Source: Mucilaginibacter frigoritolerans (GTDB lineage: Bacteria > Bacteroidota > Bacteroidia > Sphingobacteriales > Sphingobacteriaceae). Taken from it: a DNA stretch of 64,000 nucleotides. The translations under genes were made by a program, and so were the position numbers. The DNA lies in the NCBI RefSeq assembly GCF_007830615.1, contig NZ_VLLI01000015.1:62001-126000 (forward strand), given 5' to 3'. The notes beneath the pieces are model-generated. The model saw nothing but the letters and a program-made list of their open reading frames with translations, was not told the origin of the DNA and ran no database searches. Position 1 is the first letter of the stretch, and every line of letters begins with the position of its first letter. This document shows positions 42,328-51,300 of the stretch, one piece after another.

Positions 42328-42807
42328 TTATTGAGAAGGATTAGTCGGAAAACGCCCTGGGTCATTCGCAATTGCGGAGTCTGGCCCAAAAAATTGAACA
42401 GCATTTATATTGGCTCGTATTTCTGTCCAGTAATTCGCGTGCGTATCGGGGTAAAATTGCATATTGAACCCGCTCGACGGCATTACTTCAAATATATAGT
42501 ACAAACTTCCATTCTTTAACTCATCTAAATAATGGCCGTATTCATGTTCTAAAAATGCTAACGTAAGCGTTGGATCTGCAATAATACTTCCTCCAGGCCA
42601 AGTAATAGCCGAATTCGCTTTCACTGGGCTTGAGCCAATAGTAACACCTGGGAAAACCACTTTACCATTCGCGCCTGTAAAAACAGCTTGATACGTATAT
42701 GGAATGGCTGGCCAACCATTTTTATAACCAATATAGTTTTGAACCGTTCCATCACCATATTTAATTGGGTCCCCAATTGGCTGATATCCCCCCTGATTGG
42801 CATTCTT
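42328..42807 (-). CDS. Orphan Rhs tip, zincin-type metallopeptidase-like (silent cassette 1)
   Basis: The frame opens after a TAG at 42808-42810 and begins KNANQGGYQPIGDPIKYG, the NANxGG junction. No start codon at the domain start; the first GTG (42660) lies inside. The tip of about 159 residues carries FLEHEYGHYLDE, an HExxH zinc motif, and TEIRANINA about 30 residues later, whose Glu could be the third ligand as in gluzincins. The final part FFGPDSAIANDPGRFPTNPSQ is Pro-rich. A protease or peptidoglycan peptidase toxin is possible. A lipoprotein immunity candidate follows by 20 bp. Confidence 0.7.
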   Translation of the reverse strand, partial: KNANQGGYQPIGDPIKYGDGTVQNYIGYKNGWPAIPYTYQAVFTGANGKVVFPGVTIGSSPVKANSAITWPGGSIIADPTLTLAFLEHEYGHYLDELKNGSLYYIFEVMPSSGFNMQFYPDTHANYWTEIRANINAVQFFGPDSAIANDPGRFPTNPSQ

Positions 42808-42869
42808 CTACATCAATGAAGCGACAAATTTAGCGTGGCTTCTCGTAATTGGTAAACGCTCCTTACTGG

Positions 42870-43514
42870 TCAGGGATTGCACCTACAAAAATCATTAAAA
42901 AACTTATCCTTGTCAAAGTCGTTAATCGTTTCTGTCATTTGTTTAGCATCTTTAGCAGGAATTTCTTTTTTGATTCTGTCAAAAGCTGCTACAGCGTCGT
43001 CTTTACTCTTTAAGAATAGTTGTAAATAGGATTTGTCAATTTTATTTTGGACTATATTGATTTTAGATTCAATTTGGCTATCATATATACTGTCCGCCGT
43101 TTTATATTTTTGAATTGCCTCAAATGTATCACCAGTTTTTTCAAGTATATGACCTTCCAGGGTAATGGCGACTGGGTCTGCTTTTCTTAATCTAACTAGT
43201 TTTTCGATTGTTTCTAAAGCACCCCGACAATCGCCCAAGCCACATAAAATCGATACCCTATTTGAATATGATATTGTATAAGTTGAATCCTTTTTTATCG
43301 CATTATCCAAAAATTGAACAGCCTTTTTTAAAGAGTCTTTTTGGTAGCCATATTTCTGAAATAGTGATACGGCTGTATCATTCAGTGCTTGAGCTAGCTT
43401 GCGGTTTTTTAAGCCCTGATTCTCTTGTGCATGACAAGACGTTGCTGCTTTCAACTGGCAAAGGGGACCTTTTTGAGTTGGCCGGAAGGGGGCATTTTCA
43501 TGTGTTTTATCCAA
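42870..43514 (-). pseudogene. TPR-repeat immunity-like protein with lost N-terminus
   Basis: The frame starts only at a TTG (43514), and its first 30 residues (MDKTHENAPFRPTQKG...) look like unrelated DNA. From SCHAQENQGLKN on, it reads as a lipoprotein cut just at its lipid Cys, followed by three or four TPR-like helix pairs (ALNDTAVSLFQKYGYQKDSLKKAVQFLDNAIKKD, YTISYSNRVSILCGLGDCRGALETIEKL). It ends at 42870. TPR lipoproteins of this kind are common next to Rhs genes. Its leader was probably replaced by a recombination event near 43440, and no cognate toxin tip remains upstream. Likely a dead immunity gene. Confidence 0.6.
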
Positions 43515-43659
43515 GTCAACCGCCTACGCTTATAATTTCCAATGTACCTTTAACCCCCTTGATAAAGTGGTAGAACTTTACGAACGCTTGCTCCGGGTGG
43601 AGCGGGAAAAGGTAGAGCTGCTTAAAAAGCGTTTAGCCGATAGCCAGGCCGGGGGTTAA
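43504..43659 (+). pseudogene. C-terminal fragment resembling an XRE-family regulator
   Basis: On the + strand a frame ends KSTAYAYNFQCTFNPLDK, then VVELYERLLRVEREKVELLKK, with a stop at 43657-43659. The amphipathic ELYERLLxxExEK helix is typical of the C-terminal tail of XRE-type regulators in Bacteroidota, but a stop lies in frame at 43474-43476 and no helix-turn-helix is present. It partly overlaps the broken TPR gene on the other strand. I read it as a remnant of a gene destroyed by rearrangement. Confidence 0.35.
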
Positions 43660-43852
43660 GAAAGACCAAGTTGCGCAGGTCTTTCAGTCCCTTACCGCCC
43701 ACCGGCGGTAGGGCAAGTAGGTTTTTGGGTGCCACAAAAACACAACTTGCAGTATAAAAAACAAACACCTTAACAGATATACACATAGTTGTATATATAG
43801 CTATATCTGTTAAGGCAACAAAGCCCGGCTCTTATTCAAACGAGGCTCTGTT
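43660..43852. other. Hairpin-rich gap between the active Rhs immunity gene and the cassettes
   Basis: Contains three inverted repeats: AAAGACC/GGTCTTT (43661-43684), TACCGCC/GGCGGTA (43693-43710) and a 14-bp repeat (43768-43815) listed separately. With the fragment to its right side, the gene-free stretch is about 338 bp. No ORF of note. The first two may be terminators for the + strand fragment. Confidence 0.5.
43768..43815. repeat. 14-bp perfect inverted repeat after the Rhs immunity gene
   Basis: CCTTAACAGATATA (43768-43781) is the exact reverse complement of TATATCTGTTAAGG (43802-43815), separated by 20 bp. It lies 38 bp beyond the stop of the active immunity gene, exactly where the active unit ends and the silent cassettes begin. 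It could be a terminator, or a protein-binding or recombination site. Confidence 0.6.
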
Positions 43853-44341
43853 TTAGTTTCCAAATGGATCTATGTCCTTCATTTTATCGATGTCCTTCAG
43901 CCAATCTTTTTTATAAGTTGTGATATTAATAGAATTGCTAAAATCAGACTTTATAACAGTTACATCAACCGGCATATCTAATCCAATATCAAACTCTCCT
44001 AAACTTTTTTGGGTGCTGCTGATTTTTACGTTATCAATAGAATATGTATTTGGACTGTCCGAAAACCCATTTCTATCGAAATAATGTTTAGTGTTTTGTA
44101 AATACTTATCGCTTGTTGTAAAGAAATCAATTAAAGTAAAAGAATCGGTAATAGTTATTTTTACGCTGCTGAATTTCTCATCCGGGCTTAAGGAAAAGTC
44201 TCTTATTTCCAAACATTGCTTCGTCCAGAAACCATGAACTGTATTTTTTAAATCAACGTTTGCAAAGCTGTTGGTGGTAATGATTGTCCATAGAATTGCA
44301 TTCTGTTTTACAAGCATCAAAAAATAGGGTAAGTCTTTCAT
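43853..44341 (-). CDS. Putative immunity protein for the active Rhs tip
   Basis: A 162-residue protein starting 8 bp after the Rhs stop. The N-terminus (YFLMLVKQNAILWTIITTNSFA) could be a non-classical signal peptide, consistent with the exported partners in the orphan cassettes. The remainder is a beta-rich domain (LSPDEKFSSVKITITDSFTLIDFFTTSDKYL..., DIGLDMPVDVTVIKSDF). No family recognised. Its role is inferred from the tight spacing to the Rhs gene and from the paired layout of the other cassettes. Confidence 0.6.
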   Translation of the reverse strand: MKDLPYFLMLVKQNAILWTIITTNSFANVDLKNTVHGFWTKQCLEIRDFSLSPDEKFSSVKITITDSFTLIDFFTTSDKYLQNTKHYFDRNGFSDSPNTYSIDNVKISSTQKSLGEFDIGLDMPVDVTVIKSDFSNSINITTYKKDWLKDIDKMKDIDPFGN

Positions 44342-44349
44342 ATTATTAA

Positions 44350-47300
44350 TTATAATGTACTATATGGCCTAACAATAGTTAGTGGATAATTGGGTTGTGT
44401 TGAAACTCTTCCCCCAACACTCTGAATTATAGTTCTTAAACTTTGCAAAAATATATTGCCAAGCTGATATTGATTTAACTCACCATTACTATTATCCCAA
44501 GCTTTATCAGCGGCTCTAATTGCTGCGTTAACAGCACCTGCACTTACACCAGCGGCCCAAACAGACGACATTATCTCATCTGTTTTCCCAAACATACTGG
44601 TTACCCTTGGCAGCTCAAAATACAGAGGTCTCATAATAACAATTGCCGCTTTAACCCCCATTTCTTTTGGATTCCATTCAAGCTTCAATTCATGAAAAAG
44701 TATTCCACTTACTCCTGCGGTTTGATAATTAGCGTCTGGCCCAGCAGGAGTAAACACCCATGACGCAGGATTTGATTGTCCACCGAGTAATCCTGGAGGC
44801 GCCATACCCCCCGCATTGGCATCATTAATTATAAATCCATAATGATCTGTAATGTCTACATCACCGTTTGCATTTACGCCATTGGCAGTTTGACTTTGAT
44901 ATTCATAATATTGAATACCAGTCTTATTGGTACCATAATAAACCCCTGCATTACTTCCAACTTGCTGTCCTGTCCAATTATTAATTGAAGAAATGGCTGA
45001 AGCAATGTCCCCTACACCAGCATTAGTATTTACACTCCCCTCATTAGTGTCATAAGTGCCAGATCTATAAATAGTAGTACCTAAATAACTGGATCCTGGA
45101 CCTGCGCCTGTAGCAGCATAAGCAGCTGCATCGCTCCACGTAACAAAATCACTAAGACTATTACCGTCTCCTCCTCCAAAGTTTCCATAACTTGGGCCAC
45201 TAACAGGCTGAGCACCTAAAGGAGGCAACTTATCTGCATTTAACAAATTACCCAGCGGGTCATTATTCATAATCGGATTGTTCCCGGCATACTGGTAAGT
45301 GGTCATACTTTCAGCACTTTCTGCTTCCGGGTCAACACCAATAAAACGGCCCAGAGCAGCATCATAGTTTCGGTTAAAGGTTTGGTAATAATCGGGCAGG
45401 TTAGCGTAATCGTTTTGCCATTCGCTGCCGCCGTTATACAAATCTTTATTAGGCACGGTAGGCGTAGCCACAGGCGAGCTTGGCATAATCATACCAAAAC
45501 CATAATAGCTATTTTCCTGCACCACCTTTGCAGCACCACCAGCGCCTGTATTGTTAAAGCTGATCCGTGCGTTGCCCTGCCCATCGGTAATAATAAATTC
45601 CTGGGTAAGGGTACCTGCATTGTTCACTACTCTTCCTTCAGGCATAGGGAAATAACTTAATACGCCGTCCAAATATACAAAACCATCAACATAATCGGTA
45701 GTGTGTTGTATGGTAGCTACACCGCTCACATTGTCATACTGTTGTTTTCTGAGTACTGTTCCATTGGCATCTGTCACATAGGTAATGTACCTGTTAACTG
45801 ATGAGGTAAAGGCTATTTTACTGGTGCGGTTCAAAAAGCTGTAGGATATTTGAGAAATCCCCTTATAAGGATCGACCGCCAAATTACCATTGGCATCATA
45901 AGTATAGTTACCTGTCCCTCCTATAAAACCAAGTGCATTATTGCTGGCATCGCCTACTGTTTTTAACCTGTCTGGAGTCTGGGGATCAGGAGTGTAGGTC
46001 AGGTTATCAATATTAGTATAGGTTGATGAACCTTGTGTCCCGGTATTCCTGCTTAAGGAAAGTAAATTCCCATTAAGGTCATAACTTATACCTGTCTCGT
46101 CCCATCCATGCGTGGTAGTAAAGGCGGTTGAAGTTGTACTGTTCGATGGTCTTTCGTTATAGATTTCTCCTGTATAACGGTCCTGTGCATCGTAACTATA
46201 TACAAAAGCTCGTTCATAGCTACTGTTGTTGTTCCCATCCTTACTCATCCATTTTACAGCCGATAGTTTACCATTATATTTTGGTGTATTACCCAGGTTG
46301 CTATCTGTCTGATCGTACAGCATCTGCATGCCAAACAAATCATTACTGTCCGCATTCGTTAGGCCGTTATCATTGCTCAGGGTGCTGTTATTAATACTGG
46401 TCACCTGCCCGCGGATGTTGTACCGGTAATCTACCGATTGCAGGTAACCCGGGCTGATATAAGCACTAAAAGTGGAACCAGAGGGTACACTAAATCCCGT
46501 AGCCATATTGATGCTGTTGCTGGCAATAATCGTATTGGTGCCGCTGAAGGTTGAATTTAAGGTTTGTGTGGCCGGAACACTGCCAGCCGATACCTGGCCC
46601 AGCTTCTTATTGATCACCTGCCCCAATTCGTTATAGGTATAATTTGCTACCGGCATAAAGTTTCCGGTATTGTACTTTTGGCTGATAGCCGTTACCCGGT
46701 ATACCTGGTCGTAGGTAAATTGGGTATACACCGTAACGGAAGTTGTTGAAGTAGTTTGTTTCACCACCTTACTCACCTGCGGTGCCCCGGTAAAATCATT
46801 CACAACGGTTTTGGTATCGGTTAATGCTGCGCTGGTGGTATAGCCGTTATAATAAACATGGTTGTTGCTCCGTACTTGTATTGGATTTAGCCGTCTATCG
46901 TAAAAAGTCACGGTTGTAAGCCAGGTATTGGTTAGGCCCGCTACGGTACTTTTACAAACCATGGTGGGCATGCCCTTCAGTTGGGCTGTTGTCGCTGTTT
47001 CCTCGTTGGGCAGGGAGGCATCATTTTGCGTTACATAACTAAAATCAGCAGTACCATCATGATTCAAGTCATAATCATCGTAATATGCATAGGCCAGCGG
47101 TGTGATGGAAGTATTGGTTACTGTTCCGGTAGGGAACACGCTATTGGTATAGTACCCGTTATTTGTTAGGGTGGCTGTGCGGCTTTCATACCACAGCGTG
47201 GTGTATGACGTAGCAAACGTATTCACGTAGGCTTGCATAGTTGCAGGGGTAGTACTATTAACAGCGTTTACCGCATCAATATAAATACCCTGGCTTATCG

Positions 47301-48309
47301 CGCGTCCTTCCGCATCATACTTAATATAATTCCATTGATTGTTGGTGCGCATCAATGCATCCTGCATCAATACCGGCCGGTTCAAGGGATCATAAATAAT
47401 AAACATGGCCCCTTTTGCCGGTACGGTTTTTTGTATAAGCTGCCCCTGGTTATTATATACAAAATTAAATACCAGGTTACTCAAGGGGGCTATAGTAAGG
47501 TTATAATTATTGGCAGCTAAAATATTGGTGGCCGCCGGCGGCACAATATAGCTGATCATCCCGGCTAAATTATAAATGTAATACGTATCCATATTTACAC
47601 CGCTGAGCTTTTGCCTTTTCAGGATGGTACGGCCCGCTAAATCGTTAAACACCAGGCTTTCCACACCATCTTCATCGGTGCCATCGGTAACAGAAAGATT
47701 ACCGGCTGCATAATAATTATTAGCCGTAAAAGTACCATCTGGATTCCAGATAATAATATTGCCGTCGCTACTCGTATTCGGCCTGTAAATTACAGTTTTG
47801 TAATGATTGCCGCTTACCCCAGGCTGATAGCTGCTACCTACCATACCAGCCTGTAGCATTCTTTGTAAGGGGCTGTTTTCAAAAACCGCCTGGCTGTAAG
47901 GGGCATTGTCACTGGCCACTATATTTTGCCCGGTATAAAAAGCCGGCTGATCGGTGCTGATGGCATTAGGGCGATAGCTGCCCATTGGGTCAGTGCTCTT
48001 CCCTGCGTAAGGCAGGTAACTCTTGGTTTGTCTCCCTAAGTTATCGTATGCCACCGGTTGTATCTGGTCGTTTTGTAGCGGGCTGGCTTGTACAGCCACA
48101 CTTTGCAGGTTACGGCCCAATCCATCGTAATAAATCCTGGTAGTTTGCTTGCTGCTTACCCCAAGGCTGTATGTCTGGGCATCAGTGGTAATATTAGCTA
48201 CTTTTATAATATCCTGTTGCACAAATCCAGGGGATTGTGCATAGAGTTCCTGGCCCATCCACTGAAGGATACAGGCAAGCAAGAGGGTGAAATATGGTTT
48301 AAGGTTCAT
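44350..48309 (-). CDS. Rhs-repeat protein with DUF6443-type N-terminus and variable C-terminal toxin tip
   Basis: A 1319-residue protein. The frame opens at a TTG (48366) inside the previous gene, but ATG at 48309 starts a Sec signal peptide (MNLKPYFTLLLACILQWMGQ, cut after LYAQ), so I use that. The N-terminal part (TRIYYDGLGRNLQSVAVQASP...) is the Bacteroidota DUF6443 region; YD-type repeats follow (YDPLNRPVLMQDALMR, YNELGQVINKKLGQ, YDANGNLAVDPYKG). The Rhs core ends RNYDAALGRFIGVDPEAES...YQYAGNNPIMNNDPLG near residue 1015. After a spacer, INDANAGG near residue 1161 marks the junction, and a tip of about 158 residues follows (FHELKLEWNPKEMG..., IVRPYSTL). The tip activity is not recognised. 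An immunity gene follows 8 bp downstream. Confidence 0.88.
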   Translation of the reverse strand: MNLKPYFTLLLACILQWMGQELYAQSPGFVQQDIIKVANITTDAQTYSLGVSSKQTTRIYYDGLGRNLQSVAVQASPLQNDQIQPVAYDNLGRQTKSYLPYAGKSTDPMGSYRPNAISTDQPAFYTGQNIVASDNAPYSQAVFENSPLQRMLQAGMVGSSYQPGVSGNHYKTVIYRPNTSSDGNIIIWNPDGTFTANNYYAAGNLSVTDGTDEDGVESLVFNDLAGRTILKRQKLSGVNMDTYYIYNLAGMISYIVPPAATNILAANNYNLTIAPLSNLVFNFVYNNQGQLIQKTVPAKGAMFIIYDPLNRPVLMQDALMRTNNQWNYIKYDAEGRAISQGIYIDAVNAVNSTTPATMQAYVNTFATSYTTLWYESRTATLTNNGYYTNSVFPTGTVTNTSITPLAYAYYDDYDLNHDGTADFSYVTQNDASLPNEETATTAQLKGMPTMVCKSTVAGLTNTWLTTVTFYDRRLNPIQVRSNNHVYYNGYTTSAALTDTKTVVNDFTGAPQVSKVVKQTTSTTSVTVYTQFTYDQVYRVTAISQKYNTGNFMPVANYTYNELGQVINKKLGQVSAGSVPATQTLNSTFSGTNTIIASNSINMATGFSVPSGSTFSAYISPGYLQSVDYRYNIRGQVTSINNSTLSNDNGLTNADSNDLFGMQMLYDQTDSNLGNTPKYNGKLSAVKWMSKDGNNNSSYERAFVYSYDAQDRYTGEIYNERPSNSTTSTAFTTTHGWDETGISYDLNGNLLSLSRNTGTQGSSTYTNIDNLTYTPDPQTPDRLKTVGDASNNALGFIGGTGNYTYDANGNLAVDPYKGISQISYSFLNRTSKIAFTSSVNRYITYVTDANGTVLRKQQYDNVSGVATIQHTTDYVDGFVYLDGVLSYFPMPEGRVVNNAGTLTQEFIITDGQGNARISFNNTGAGGAAKVVQENSYYGFGMIMPSSPVATPTVPNKDLYNGGSEWQNDYANLPDYYQTFNRNYDAALGRFIGVDPEAESAESMTTYQYAGNNPIMNNDPLGNLLNADKLPPLGAQPVSGPSYGNFGGGDGNSLSDFVTWSDAAAYAATGAGPGSSYLGTTIYRSGTYDTNEGSVNTNAGVGDIASAISSINNWTGQQVGSNAGVYYGTNKTGIQYYEYQSQTANGVNANGDVDITDHYGFIINDANAGGMAPPGLLGGQSNPASWVFTPAGPDANYQTAGVSGILFHELKLEWNPKEMGVKAAIVIMRPLYFELPRVTSMFGKTDEIMSSVWAAGVSAGAVNAAIRAADKAWDNSNGELNQYQLGNIFLQSLRTIIQSVGGRVSTQPNYPLTIVRPYSTL
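44807..44823. repeat. Rhs tip junction repeat (CCCCCCGCATTGGCATC), shared with silent cassettes
   Basis: Encodes DANAGG on the - strand. The identical 17-mer occurs at 39937-39953; related versions are at 42788-42804 (CCCCCCTGATTGGCATT), 41811-41831 (CCCCCGGATTAGCATTATC-like) and 40881-40893 (CCTGATTGGTATC). All are in the same codon phase. These are candidate crossover points for exchanging tips. Confidence 0.75.
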
Positions 48310-48344
48310 GATTTCTCTTTTTGTGATCTGTTCTTCAATAGTGA

Positions 48345-51300
48345 TTAGCTTCCGATTGTTCCGCAACCGGCAGTGGTTAATACAATATTCAGTGTTCCGT
48401 TAACTGCTACGGTAGCGGTAATGGTATACGTTGATTGCACCCCCAAACACTGGCTATCTCCCATGTCATTATTATCATACACCTCTAAATGGTTAAATCC
48501 TGTTCCCGTAACCGTAATGGTAATAGTGTAAGTCCCATTTGCAATAGCCGCTCCGTTTAAAGTAGAACCGGTGAAATTATAGGTGTGGCTGCTATTGGTA
48601 AAAGTTATGGCGCTGATGGATGTATTATTTATAGTAGAGTTGTTGCTATAGTTGATTGTACCTGTTGCCTGGATAACTGTTACATTTATTGGAACAGCTA
48701 TTTTTGTAGGAAAATAGGGAGATGTTACTGTTAACTTAACAGTATATGTGCCCGGTAAAGCATACGTATGTGTAGCGGTTTGCCCGGTTGTTCCGTCTCC
48801 AAAATCCCAATTATAAACCAATCCTACCGCACTACAGCCATCAATACCAGCAATAGTAACTAAAAAGTTAACTGGGGTTGCGGTAGTGATTTGTTGTTGA
48901 TTCGTACTAATTACGGGTGTTCCATAATCTGCTACATTTTGAGGGGTCATGTAAGCCTTCTTTAAAACAATATTTTTATCCTGGTCAAACTGCAAAAGCA
49001 AACGCCCCCACTGGTCATTTGTATAATAAGCAGATATTCCGTTAGTATTAGTTTGGGCTATTTTATAATGGGTGGTAGGATCATAAGCAAAAGACGTTGC
49101 TGTTGCTATATCCGGATATAGAATCACATCATCAATAACCACAGCTGCGCTTGTTGTTACCGTTGCGGTAAACGTGCCAGCCAGCCCCGTCAACGGGATT
49201 TTCACTTCACCATATTGCCAGGCTCCCGCAGTACTAAATACAATAGTTTTGACAATGCTGGTGCTACCACTGGTAAGTGTTATGGTTATAGTAGTTGGCA
49301 CACTGGTGGGACTAGCCCATATCGAAAATATGTAGTTTTGTGCCTTGGTATTTTTAGTAATGGCCTGGGTAAGAGTCTGTGTACTTCCTAAGTTGTATCC
49401 TTTACCTGTATGTCCCGTGATGTTGGTGCTACCTGATCCTGTAACCGAAAAAACGGGCGTTGGAGGCGGAAAACTACTATCAAAATCATTAAATGCTACT
49501 TCGTTGTAGTTAGCATTATTAAAAGCTATTATTGGATTACCATAATTATCCTCGGTAAAGGTGGTAGTAATATGATTATGCCCGTCATCAGCGGTTTGCA
49601 ACATGCCATCGCCATCATATTGATCGTAATTGGCAGATGGTAATACCGGGTAGTTACCATCTTTAGTCAATGTTTGCCCGCTGATAGACATCGGAGTAAA
49701 ACTACCTCCTTGCGGAAGTACAAACTTAAATTGCTGTGAAGGCAGATAATTGGTGGTTGAACCTGCCGTAAATGCATTATATAAACTTAAGGAGCCACCG
49801 GTGGTAAGTGTAGTGCTGTTACGGGTTACCTGCTGGTAACTTTCAACCGGAGCATTAATGTTCTGTAGTTGCAGATTGTATAAAGCGTTAATATTTGCAT
49901 TGCTGTTGGTAGCGCTTTGCAAGTAATCTTTAACATATGTGTAGTGAGTAGTTAAAATGCTACCATCACTATTGGTTGCTTGCCGCTGGGTTAACAGTTT
50001 GTGGTTACTGCTGCCGTAAGTATAGTTGGTCGTTGTAGTTTGTTGTAAACTTAAATTCTGTGAATCATATACCGTTTTGCTTTCCGAAGCGGTTAGCTCA
50101 CTAGTGTTGTAATAAATTAAATATTTATCATATCCTTCTACCAGTAGGGAGCCATCTATTTCGTCGTCTGTTTTAAAGGCGGTCATCACCGAGGGACTGA
50201 AAGAGCGGGAATAGGTGTAATCGGATTCGCTGACCTTGGTACCGGCATCATTAGTCGTAATTACTTTCTGTGGCAGTCCCCGTTCAAAATCATAGTTTGG
50301 ATTAGGAATAAACGGATATGAATTAGTGCTATTAGTAACCAGCCATGGAGCAGTGGTAGTACACCCAGTGCGTGCAATATAATCTATCGTTGGGGACCAT
50401 TCGGTACTGCACCCGGCACATGCCGGTGCCGCGCTGGCATCCCAATAGGTTCCGGGAACCAGATATTGGTACTGCACACTACCTGCACCTGTTTGACTCA
50501 CCTTTACATTGGTATACATAATGGTATGGTCTTCTGCTGAAAGGTCATTATCAGAGGTTACCGTTGCCAAATTCCATTCACTTTGCCCGGTAGCTCCACC
50601 TGTATAAGGCAGCGTGAATGCATAAGCCGGTAGTGTTATGGGTTTTCCGCTAGAAAGTCCGGTTGATCCCAGATAAGTATAATTCCTGGTGATGCTTTGA
50701 CCAGTGACATTATCATTATCAATCAATTGTTTTACGCGTATACCACCTCCCTGAATAGTTGTATTGGAGGGCACATCCAGGTAATCATTAGATTCATATA
50801 CAATGCTGGTGCTGCCTCCTGTAGCGTAGGTAATCTTACTCAAACTACCATCAATTACATTCACCGGATCAGCAGCCCTACTGTTACCGCTATTAATATA
50901 AGTATAGTTGCCTGCTAAAGTAGGCTGATAGTTTGCGTAACGATAACCACCTGCTGTAGGCAGCATCATAATTTTAGGCATCAATGAGGTATTGGAACTG
51001 GCAGCATAATATCCCCAGTAATCCTGCTGAAAAGTCGTAGAGTCAGGAAGTGCCGTAGTATAATTTCCCGTTGTTGGTTGTGTTTCGCCGTAATACGAAA
51101 AGTTATAATTAACCGGAGTGCAACTTATTGCATAATTATCATCATTGAAATTTCTTAAAAAATAACGGACATATCCGGTATTATACGGGACACCACTATA
51201 ATTAAAGGTGAAAGTTCTCCCAGGAGCGTTTATACTGCTGATTACCGTCTGGTTTGTCCCAGAGGTTCCTCCACTGGCGGCTTGCCAGCTTGCAGCAATC

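Noticed and set aside
42621..42803. A 60-residue - strand frame starting with ATG near the zincin tip junction
   Set aside because: It is out of frame with the HEYGH domain and overlaps it; the ATG is only part of the junction's AATGCC.
43208..43573. A 121-residue + strand frame covering the TPR fragment
   Set aside because: Mostly antisense to the TPR gene; no domain. The only plausible + strand coding remnant is in another frame (43504-43659).
43768..43815. Possible CRISPR or IS terminal repeat
   Set aside because: Only one inverted pair is present, with no array, no transposase and no target duplication visible.
45382..47520. Several + strand frames of 60-95 residues opposite the Rhs gene
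   Set aside because: They are antisense shadows of the repetitive Rhs coding sequence.
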